Below are positions 1 through 6,959 of a DNA stretch of 17,480 nt, in pieces. Source of the DNA: an uncultured bacterium (lineage in GTDB: Bacteria; Planctomycetota; UBA1135; GCA-002686595); assembly GCA_902826945.1 (NCBI GenBank), contig CADEGS010000078.1:1-17480 (forward strand), read 5' to 3'. Under the pieces are notes generated by a model. It worked only from the letters and a program-made list of their open reading frames with translations, did not search any database and was not told the DNA's origin. The position numbers and the translations under genes are program-made. Numbering within the stretch: position 1 is the first letter of the stretch; each line of letters begins with the position of its first letter.

Positions 1-48
1 CGCCGGACGCTGACCGTGCGCCCCGACGAGGCGCCGGTCGCGGCCTGA
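1..48 (+). CDS. C-terminal tail of an upstream gene (partial)
   Basis: Reading from base 1 gives 15 residues (RRTLTVRPDEAPVAA) and then TGA at 46-48. The codons are as GC-rich as the bulk of the window and unlike the gene that follows, so this is probably the end of a resident gene running in from the left. The product cannot be identified from 15 residues, and the frame could be open by chance. Confidence 0.4.
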   Translation, partial: RRTLTVRPDEAPVAA

Positions 49-144
49 GGGGGCCCCAGCCATCGGGTCCATGAGCGCCACCCCTAAACGTACGAGTACC
101 GTCGCTGACCTCCGAGAGTAGCCTGCTGCGACAGGGGGAGCGGC

Positions 145-3100
145 ATGGCTACGCTAGTCGAACTCGCGGAACTCTTCGTCACCGTATTCGAGGTCGGTGC
201 GCGCAAGGCCGAGCGGGACGTCGCAGACGAGGTCTGCGCAGACTTCGATCTCGACCTCCGGAGCCTGGAGACTGAGTTTGGCCTGAAGAATGGCCGCACC
301 TGGTTCCCCTGGACCCGGACGGAATTTCGAAAGGAGGTCGCACGGCGCCTTGCGGAACGCTGCGGGTCCATGGAGGCGCTTCTCGTCAGCGTCGCCGCCT
401 CCGGAGCGGCGTTCCTCGACATGGTCGAGGGAATCTATGCCTTTCTCGCCCGTGCGGCCGCGACCACATCCGGTGACTCGCAGGAGTTCCGCTTTCAAAT
501 GGGGAGCGACGAGCTATCGCTCACGATCAGCCCCGCCTTCGTCGAACGCATACGGGTCATCCGTGCCACGCTCCTGCGGCTGCAAGTGGGCGCGATCGAC
601 CATGAGAAGCTGCGGGATTTCCTCCGTGTTGACGGCGACTTCTACGGCACCTGGCCATTGCGCTCCCAGAGTGTCATCTCACGTGTAGACCAGCGCAGGG
701 TCGCACGGGACCTTTGCTTCCTGCCCTACGTCGGCGATCACGTCGCCTCCCTTTCCCCGACGAGCCCCGTCCACCAGGCCTGGCGGTCTGCAGACGATGC
801 GGCGAAGAAGTTCGTCTCCATCGCGCTGCGCCTGGTGCGCGCCCATGTCCGACGGCTTCAAGCCTCACCCCCCGAGGACGTTGGAGTCGAGAGCGACCAG
901 AGGGAAGCCGCGTTCTACGACCGGACCGGAAGGCTTGGATCCGGAATTCATCGACCCCAGAGCGCAGCACCCGCAGACCCTCTCCTGTGGCTCGAAGTCG
1001 ACGTCGCCGAGCTGCTCCGCCATCCGATCTCCATGGGCTCTTCTCCGGGCTGCGTCATCGAAGTCCTTCCAGAGGCAGATGCCCACACCCGACGATCGGC
1101 ACTTGGTGACCTGGCCTGCTTGTGTGCCATCTGGAAGGCCGGCCTCGTCCGGGAGCCGGACCCACACGACGAAGGTGTGCCTCCGCGGGATGACGAGCTC
1201 GCCGCGTGGCTCCACGACCTCGCCCGACGCCTGCTGGAGGTGACCGAGTGGTTGCAGTCCGAGGTCTGGCGGCAGACCGGCGAGACCACCGCCTTCGACT
1301 TCACGGATGTCATCGAGGAGTTCCTGCGCCTGCCGTTGTGGAGCGAGCGGGCAGTGCTCTACGAGGTCTGGCTCACCACCGCGGCGGTCGGAGTCGCGGA
1401 GAGCCTCGGTTGGAGAGCAAGGTTGAACCTCGTCCGCGGCGCCCGCGGCGAGCGCGTGTGGCAATTGCGCGCACGCTCGGGAAGGCCGTGCGTCGAGCTG
1501 ACGCCGAGGAAGGCGGACGGACCCATCGTCGAGGTGTGGCGGGAGCCGCGGGTTCAACGGTGGACCCCGGACATCGTCTTCCGCGAGCGTTCGAGCGGCG
1601 CCTACCTCGTGGTGATCGAGGCCAAGGACCGCGGCGCGATGCGCAAGCGCGGGAGAGGCAAGGGGAGCCTCGATGTCGCGGAGCGGTACGTGCGGGCTTC
1701 GCTCGCACGGGTCACCTGGGTCGCGAACTACTGCGAATTCCCGCATCGCGAGCTCCAGGATCCCGGGCGAAATCACGGGAATGCGCGGACCAGGTTGCAC
1801 TTCGGATCCGCCCTGAAGCCGGGCAACGTCCCTCGCGAGTTCGAGACGACGCTCGCCGCGGCACTCGATCCCCGTCCGAAGGCGCGAGGCCGCTCTTCCA
1901 GGCGAAACCTGCGAATGCGGCAAGCGATCGTCGTCATCCACGGCGTCGGTGAGCAACGGCCGATGGAGACCTTGCGGGACTTCGTCTCGGCGATCGCCCC
2001 CGGCAAGGTTCGAAGCAAGCCCGATCGGTTGTCCGAGTCCTTCGAGCTGCGCCGTTTCAACCTAGTCGAGGACAGCGGCCAAGGTCTGCCCTCGACGGAT
2101 GTCTACGAGCTCTACTGGGCTCACCACATGCAGGCCGGGCGCTGGGGCGCCACGTTTGCATGGATGCTCAGGTTGATCCTCCGTCTTCCGCGCCGCGTTC
2201 CCCAACGGCTGCGCTCGACATATTGGGCGACCTGGTCGGCATCGGTCTCGACCGTGGTCTTGGCGGCCATCGCGATCGCGCGCGCCATGCAGAACGACGA
2301 GCATTCCCTGAGCGACTTCCTGACCTGGATCGCGACCTTCGGAGGAGCCGTCCTCCTGGTAGCCCAGCTCGTCTTCGGACGTTTCGTCTTGCGCTACATC
2401 GGAGACGCGGCTCGTTACTTGACGCCTGAGCCGGAGAACATCGAGTCCCGTTCGAAGCTCCGCGCCGAAGGAGTGCGACTGCTGCGAAAGTTGCACGAGG
2501 GAGGCGTCTACTCCCGGGTGGTGGTGGTCGGGCACAGCCTTGGTTCCGTGATCGGGTACGACGTCTTGCGTCACCTCTGGGACGAGCTCCGATTCCCCCG
2601 GTTCGAAGTCCCGTGCCGACAGCCGGAGGCGTCAGCCTTTCAGCAGGAAATCTCCAAAGTCCGAACGGCACCGGAGGAAGAGCGTGGCAAGGCCATCGAG
2701 GCCTTCCAGCAAGCCCAGCACCGCCTGTGGCGCGAGCACCGCGCGGCGGGGATCCCGTGGCTCGTCACGGACTTCGTCACGCTGGGATCGCCGCTGGCCC
2801 ATGCCGAGCTCTTGCTCGACACGAAGGCGGCCGCCGTGAGGCAGCGAGAGTTCGAGCGCGAGCTGCCTACCTGTCCGCCGACCTCCGGGGACGAGCCCGA
2901 CCTCTACGACGGCAACGTTCACTACCTGGAGACGAGGGACGTCACGGTCGATGGATCGCGCCGCAAATGGTCGTTCCGGGTGCCCAACCACGGCGCAGTC
3001 TTCTGCTCGACGCGCTGGACGAACCTCTTCTTTCCCCACAGGTGTCTCGTCCTCGGCGACCTGATCGGCGGCCCGCTCCGTGACGTTCTGGGACCCGGTA

Positions 3101-3375
3101 TCCGAGACGTCCGCTTGAGACCCTCCCGTCCTGGGATCCTGGCCCGAACTCTGTGCTCGCACGTTCTCTACTGGTCGGTCCCGTCTTCCGAAGACCGTCG
3201 CAAGGAGCCCACCAAGACTTCTCTCGCCGACGATCGGAAGCTCGGGACGAAGGACGCTCTCCGTGCCTTGCGCTCGGCCCTGAGGCTCGAAGCCGCTCGG
3301 TCGTCCAGTCCCTGGCCGCCACCAGCCGACGCTGACTCGACCCCGAGCCACAGGTCGAACGAGGCCAGCTCTTGA
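145..3375 (+). CDS. PD-(D/E)XK-nuclease-like / membrane alpha-beta hydrolase fusion protein, unknown function
   Basis: A 1076-residue protein that I cannot assign to a named family. The ATG at 145 has a purine-rich Shine-Dalgarno (AGGGGGAG, 133-140). Residues 1 to about 260 are mostly helical and unrecognised. Residues about 400-530 look like a PD-(D/E)XK nuclease core: WTPDIVF (D476), then VVIEAKD (E492, K494) on the next strand. From Met591 a different module begins: IVVIHGVGEQRP (oxyanion-type HGxG), two hydrophobic segments at about 695-714 and 725-750, nucleophile elbow GHSLG (Ser798), VTLGSPLAH, and a candidate catalytic His949 in PNHGAV. Residues beyond about 1000 look disordered. The hydrolase half resembles stand-alone bacterial proteins that begin with a similar HGxGEQRPM motif, so Met591 could be an old gene start; no Shine-Dalgarno precedes it and the frame is open throughout. 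GC is lower than in neighbouring genes, suggesting transfer. A nuclease plus membrane lipase/esterase would fit a defence or toxin effector, but no partner gene is visible. Confidence 0.8.
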   Translation: MATLVELAELFVTVFEVGARKAERDVADEVCADFDLDLRSLETEFGLKNGRTWFPWTRTEFRKEVARRLAERCGSMEALLVSVAASGAAFLDMVEGIYAFLARAAATTSGDSQEFRFQMGSDELSLTISPAFVERIRVIRATLLRLQVGAIDHEKLRDFLRVDGDFYGTWPLRSQSVISRVDQRRVARDLCFLPYVGDHVASLSPTSPVHQAWRSADDAAKKFVSIALRLVRAHVRRLQASPPEDVGVESDQREAAFYDRTGRLGSGIHRPQSAAPADPLLWLEVDVAELLRHPISMGSSPGCVIEVLPEADAHTRRSALGDLACLCAIWKAGLVREPDPHDEGVPPRDDELAAWLHDLARRLLEVTEWLQSEVWRQTGETTAFDFTDVIEEFLRLPLWSERAVLYEVWLTTAAVGVAESLGWRARLNLVRGARGERVWQLRARSGRPCVELTPRKADGPIVEVWREPRVQRWTPDIVFRERSSGAYLVVIEAKDRGAMRKRGRGKGSLDVAERYVRASLARVTWVANYCEFPHRELQDPGRNHGNARTRLHFGSALKPGNVPREFETTLAAALDPRPKARGRSSRRNLRMRQAIVVIHGVGEQRPMETLRDFVSAIAPGKVRSKPDRLSESFELRRFNLVEDSGQGLPSTDVYELYWAHHMQAGRWGATFAWMLRLILRLPRRVPQRLRSTYWATWSASVSTVVLAAIAIARAMQNDEHSLSDFLTWIATFGGAVLLVAQLVFGRFVLRYIGDAARYLTPEPENIESRSKLRAEGVRLLRKLHEGGVYSRVVVVGHSLGSVIGYDVLRHLWDELRFPRFEVPCRQPEASAFQQEISKVRTAPEEERGKAIEAFQQAQHRLWREHRAAGIPWLVTDFVTLGSPLAHAELLLDTKAAAVRQREFERELPTCPPTSGDEPDLYDGNVHYLETRDVTVDGSRRKWSFRVPNHGAVFCSTRWTNLFFPHRCLVLGDLIGGPLRDVLGPGIRDVRLRPSRPGILARTLCSHVLYWSVPSSEDRRKEPTKTSLADDRKLGTKDALRALRSALRLEAARSSSPWPPPADADSTPSHRSNEASS

Positions 3376-3394
3376 TCGGGACTTCGGCCGAACT

Positions 3395-3422
3395 CGGTGG
3401 AGGCGGAGGGAGTCGGACCCCG
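3395..3422 (-). other. Degenerate tmRNA (ssrA) 3'-end fragment, possible attachment-site remnant
   Basis: Read on the minus strand this matches the 3' end of a tmRNA/tRNA in order: T-stem 5' arm CGGGG, T-loop TCCGACT (consensus TTCGANT), T-stem 3' arm CCCTC, acceptor 3' arm CGCCTCC, discriminator A, then CCG in place of CCA. Read on the plus strand it translates as GGGGGSRTPG, close to the GGGGGNRTRV produced by real tmRNA 3' ends in this orientation. The T-stem is imperfect (three Watson-Crick pairs, one G-T, one C-C). No matching acceptor 5' arm is visible nearby, and the body would fall inside sthA. It is therefore a fragment, not a working gene. Such fragments are left by integrases that target ssrA. 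Confidence 0.5.
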
Positions 3423-3453
3423 GGAAGCGCCGGCCTTAGCTCTGTGGCAGGCC

Positions 3454-3474
3454 TGCGCAGCGAGTCGCTGTGCA
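3454..3474 (+). terminator. Candidate hairpin terminator after the fusion gene
   Basis: TGCGCAGC and GCTGTGCA form an 8-bp stem (one G-T pair) around loop GAGTC. It lies about 80 bases after the stop codon of the upstream plus-strand gene and is followed by CTCTTT at a short distance. It sits between two convergent genes. The weak, displaced T-tract makes this a tentative call. Confidence 0.35.
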
Positions 3475-3561
3475 AGAGGACTCTTTGGACGCGCGATGCG
3501 TGCTACGCCGACAGCCCGCAGTGGATCCCCGGATGCGCCCGGCCGCCCAGGCCGCGACTCC

Positions 3562-4929
3562 CTAGTGCAGCGCGAGCTTGTTGTACGCGTCGAGCGCGGC
3601 GACCTTGTAGCACTCGGCGAGCGTCGGATAGTTGAAGACGGTCTCGAGGAAGTAGCCGAGGCCGCCGCCCAGGCGCAGCACGGCCTGGCCGATGTGGATC
3701 AGCTCGGTGGCGTTCGTGCCGATCGCGTGGACGCCGAGCAGGCGGCGGTCCTCGCGGTGGAAGATCAGCTTCAGGAGGCCCGAGTCGTCGCCCAGGATCT
3801 GGCCGCGCGCGATCTCGCGGTAGCGCGCGATGCCGGTCTCGTAGGGGATGCGGTCGGCGGTGAGCTCGTGCTCGGGGCGGCCGACCATCGACATCTCGGG
3901 CATGCCGTAGATCCCGATCGGGAAGTGCGGCGGCATCGGGGCGGCGTCCACGCCGAAGGCGTGGCAGGCGGCGAGGCGGCCCTGCTCGCCGGAGGTCGAG
4001 GCCAGGCTCGGGAAGCCGATCACGTCGCCGGCGGCCATGATGTGCGGCACCGCGGTGCGGAAGCGCTCGTCCACCGCGAGCCGGCCGCGCGCGTCGGCCT
4101 CCAGGCCGGCGGCGGCGAGGTTCAGCGCGTCGGTGGCGCCGACGCGGCCGACGGAGAAGAGCACGGCGTCGGAGACGAGGCGCTTGCCCGACTCGAGCTG
4201 CACGATCGCGCGCGGGGGCGTGGCCGCGGAGACCTCGAGCGCCTCGACCTTCTCGCCCAGCCGGAAGGTGACGCCGGCCGAGCGCATCTGGTGCGTCAGC
4301 TCGTCCACGATCTCGCGATCGAGGAACTCGAGCAGGCGCTCGCGCTGGTCCACCAGCGTGACCTCGACGCGCAGCGCCGCGAACATGCAGGCGTACTCGA
4401 TCCCGATCACGCCCGCGCCGACGACCGTGAGCGAGCGCGGGATCTCCTGCAGCATGAGCACGTCGTCGCTGCACCAGATCGTGCGCCCGTCGACCGGGAC
4501 GTGCGGCGGCGGCGCGGGCCGCGTGCCGACGGCGACCAGGATGCGCTCGCCGCGCACGCGCACGCTGCCGGTGGTCCCGCGCACCTCGAGCGTGTGCGGG
4601 TCCACGAAGGAGGCCTCGCCGCTCAGGAGCTCGACGCGGTTGCGGCCGAGCTGGTCGGCCACGACCTCGGTCTCGCGCTGCACGACGCGCGCGACGCGCT
4701 CGAGCAGCGCCGCCGCCGTCGGGCGCGCCGGCCCCTTGCGCAGCGCGACGACCGCCTCGCGGAAGGTCTTGCTCGGCACCGTGCCCGTGTCCATGCACAC
4801 GCCGCCGAAGCAGCGCGCCTTCTCGATCACGAGCGCGCGCTTCCCGAGCTTCGCCGCCTGCACCGCGGCGCGCTGCCCCGCCGGTCCGCTGCCGATGCAG
4901 ACCAGGTCGAAGGGAGGCGAGGACTCCAT
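3562..4929 (-). CDS. sthA: Soluble pyridine nucleotide transhydrogenase (NAD(P)+ transhydrogenase, SthA/UdhA)
   Basis: A cytoplasmic FAD enzyme that moves hydride between NADPH and NAD+, typically draining excess NADPH. At 455 residues it is close to the family's usual ~465. The FAD-binding GSGPAG is at 13-18. The active-site-like segment is GGVC-MDTG-TVPSK with Cys45 but Thr50 where disulfide reductases have the second cysteine; that loss is characteristic of SthA and argues against lipoamide dehydrogenase or mercuric reductase. The second nucleotide-binding motif is GAGVIG, and the C-terminus carries the family's FNYPTLAECYKVAAL dimerisation segment. The ATG at 4929 is chosen because family members begin just before the FAD motif; an upstream ATG at 4965 would add 12 unconserved residues. 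It is divergent from the TPR membrane gene and convergent with the fusion gene. Confidence 0.93.
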   Translation of the reverse strand: MESSPPFDLVCIGSGPAGQRAAVQAAKLGKRALVIEKARCFGGVCMDTGTVPSKTFREAVVALRKGPARPTAAALLERVARVVQRETEVVADQLGRNRVELLSGEASFVDPHTLEVRGTTGSVRVRGERILVAVGTRPAPPPHVPVDGRTIWCSDDVLMLQEIPRSLTVVGAGVIGIEYACMFAALRVEVTLVDQRERLLEFLDREIVDELTHQMRSAGVTFRLGEKVEALEVSAATPPRAIVQLESGKRLVSDAVLFSVGRVGATDALNLAAAGLEADARGRLAVDERFRTAVPHIMAAGDVIGFPSLASTSGEQGRLAACHAFGVDAAPMPPHFPIGIYGMPEMSMVGRPEHELTADRIPYETGIARYREIARGQILGDDSGLLKLIFHREDRRLLGVHAIGTNATELIHIGQAVLRLGGGLGYFLETVFNYPTLAECYKVAALDAYNKLALH

Positions 4930-4937
4930 CGACCGGC

Positions 4938-4965
4938 ATCGTAGGGAGGAACGCGCGGCCGGCAA
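4938..4965 (-). promoter_or_regulatory. Candidate sthA promoter, nearly leaderless
   Basis: On the minus strand TTGCCG (4960-4965) lies 16 bases upstream of TACGAT (4938-4943), a 4/6 match to each sigma70 box. The -10 box ends only 8 bases before the chosen ATG, so transcription would begin within a couple of bases of the start codon. There is no Shine-Dalgarno, which fits a leaderless message. Confidence 0.35.
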
Positions 4966-5048
4966 AGCCCTGTTCCACCGGAGAGCGCCCCGCCGCTACG
5001 GTGGTGGGCGCGCGGGAGCCGCCGCGCGGCGGACCCAGAGTGAGCAGC

Positions 5049-6959
5049 ATGGAGAGCGCGAGCCGAGCGAGCGGGACCGAGGGCGGGAGGAGGCCGGACG
5101 CGTCCCCGCGCGACGTCGCCGCGCCTGCGGGCGGAGCGGCGCAGCCCCACGGCGCTCTCATCCCCGGCCGCGAGCCCGCGCTCGCCGCGGACGCCGGAGA
5201 GAGCGGCGCGCCGTCGTGGCGTGCGCGCCTCCTGGTCGTGCTCGGCCTCGTCGCCGGCACGCTCGCGATCTACGCGCAGACGCTGCGGCACCCGTTCTTC
5301 AACCTCGACGACCCCGACTACGTCGTCGAGCGTCCGCTCGTCGCGCGCGGCTTCAGCGCCGAGGGCCTGCGCTGGGCGTTCACCGGCGTGCACTCGGCCA
5401 ACTGGCACCCGCTGACGACCCTCTCGCACATGCTCGACGCCGAGCTCCACGGGCTCGCGCCCGCCGGGCACCACGCGACGAGCGTCCTCCTGCAGGCGGC
5501 GGCAGCGGCGGGGCTCTTCCTCGCGCTCGTGCGCCTCACCGGCGCGCTCCGGCGCAGCGCGCTCGTCGCCGCGCTGTTCGCCTTCCACCCGCTGCGCGTG
5601 GAGTCCGTGGCGTGGATCTCGGAGCGCAAGGACGTCCTGAGCGGCGTCTTCTTCGTGCTCGCGCTCGGCGCGTACGCGCGCCACGCGGCGGCGCCCTCGC
5701 CGCGCCGCATGGCGCTCGTCGCGCTGGCCTTCGCGCTCGGGCTGCTGGCGAAGCCGATGCTCGTGACGCTGCCCGCCGTGCTCTTCCTGCTCGACGTCTG
5801 GCCGCTCGGCCGGCTGGCGCGCGGCGAGTCGCCGCGACGCCTCGTGGTCGAGAAGCTGCCGCTGCTCGCGCTCTCGGCCGCCTCGTGCATCGCCACGCTG
5901 CTCGCGCAGCGCGGAGCGATCTCGACGCTCGACGCGATCCCGCTCTCCACGCGGCTCGCGAACGCGGTCGTCTCGTGCGCGGTCTATCTGCGCCAGCTCG
6001 TCTGGCCGGCGGGGCTGGCGCCCTTCTACCCGCTGGCGGTCGAGGGGCCGCCCGGCGGAGCGGTCGCGCTCTCCGCGCTGGTCGTGCTCGCGATCTCCGC
6101 GCTCGCGTGGCGCGCGCGCCGCACGCGCCCGTGGCTCCTCGTGGGCTGGCTGTGGTACCTCGTCATGCTGCTGCCGGTGATCGGGCTGGTGCAGGTCGGC
6201 TCGCAGGCGCACGCCGACCGCTACACGTACCTGCCCGCGATCGGGGTCCTGCTGGCGCTCTTGTGGAGCGTCGCGGAGCTCGGGCCCGTGCGCCGGCTGC
6301 GCGCGAGCGCGGCCGGGCGTCGCGCGCTCGGCGCGGCCTGCGCGGCCGTGTGCCTCGGCTCGCTCGCGCTCGCGCGCGCGCAGGCGGCGCTGTGGAAGGA
6401 CGACCGCACGCTGTGGACCGCGACGCTGGAGCGCACCGGCGTGAACCCGCTCGCGCACCGGCTGCTGGGCGCGCTGGACCTCCAGGATGGCCGCCTCGAG
6501 GAGTCGGTGCGCCACCTCGAGATCGCGCTGGCGGACAAGCCGGAGGTCGCGTCGCTGCACGTCGCGCTGGCGAGCGCGCTCGAGCGGCTCGGCCGCTACG
6601 CGGGCGCGATCGAGCACTACGGGGTCGCGCAGGCGCTCGAGCCGGACGCCGCGGCGGCGGCGAACAACCTCGCCTGGCTGCTCGCGACCTGCCCGCTCGA
6701 CGCGCTGCGCGACGGCCCGCGCGCGGTGCAGCTCGCCGAGGCGTGCGCGCGCGCGGGCGGGTACGGCGACGCGAACGCGCTCGACACGCTGGCCGCGGCG
6801 CACGCCGAGGCGGGCGCCTTCGACCGGGCGCTCGCGTGGCAGCGGAAGGCGCTCGCGCTGGCGTCCGACGCCGAGCGCGCACCGCTCGCCGAGCGTCTCG
6901 CGCTCTACGAGGCGGGGCTGCCCTACCGCACGAGCGCTCCCGCCGCGAGCGACGGCTAG
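5049..6959 (+). CDS. TMTC-like (GT-C fold) multi-pass membrane protein with C-terminal TPR repeats
   Basis: A 636-residue integral membrane protein. A charged, low-complexity N-terminus of about 55 residues precedes the first membrane segment (about 58-77). Next come an acidic loop NLDDPDYV (about 85-92), WHPLTTLSHMLD (from 119) and RVESVAWISERKD (from 183), all characteristic of bacterial relatives of the TMTC O-mannosyltransferases. Roughly ten hydrophobic segments follow to about residue 440. Residues about 460-630 are TPR repeats, including AANNLAWLLATCP and LDTLAAAHAEAG. The family is thought to transfer a lipid-linked sugar to exported proteins, but the substrate here is unknown. The start at 5049 is preferred over an in-frame ATG at 5001 because the first 16 residues look untranslated; the ribosome site is weak (GAGTGAG). 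Its stop codon overlaps that of the convergent FG-GAP gene. Confidence 0.85.
   Translation: MESASRASGTEGGRRPDASPRDVAAPAGGAAQPHGALIPGREPALAADAGESGAPSWRARLLVVLGLVAGTLAIYAQTLRHPFFNLDDPDYVVERPLVARGFSAEGLRWAFTGVHSANWHPLTTLSHMLDAELHGLAPAGHHATSVLLQAAAAAGLFLALVRLTGALRRSALVAALFAFHPLRVESVAWISERKDVLSGVFFVLALGAYARHAAAPSPRRMALVALAFALGLLAKPMLVTLPAVLFLLDVWPLGRLARGESPRRLVVEKLPLLALSAASCIATLLAQRGAISTLDAIPLSTRLANAVVSCAVYLRQLVWPAGLAPFYPLAVEGPPGGAVALSALVVLAISALAWRARRTRPWLLVGWLWYLVMLLPVIGLVQVGSQAHADRYTYLPAIGVLLALLWSVAELGPVRRLRASAAGRRALGAACAAVCLGSLALARAQAALWKDDRTLWTATLERTGVNPLAHRLLGALDLQDGRLEESVRHLEIALADKPEVASLHVALASALERLGRYAGAIEHYGVAQALEPDAAAAANNLAWLLATCPLDALRDGPRAVQLAEACARAGGYGDANALDTLAAAHAEAGAFDRALAWQRKALALASDAERAPLAERLALYEAGLPYRTSAPAASDG

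Noticed and set aside
3423..3760. A complete tmRNA gene upstream (minus strand) of the 3'-end fragment
   Set aside because: The required body would overlap the sthA coding sequence, and no acceptor 5' arm or tag-peptide reading frame is visible.
3562..4929. Alternative identity as dihydrolipoamide dehydrogenase or mercuric reductase
   Set aside because: The second redox cysteine is replaced by threonine (GGVCMDTGTVPSK), and the C-terminal segment matches SthA.
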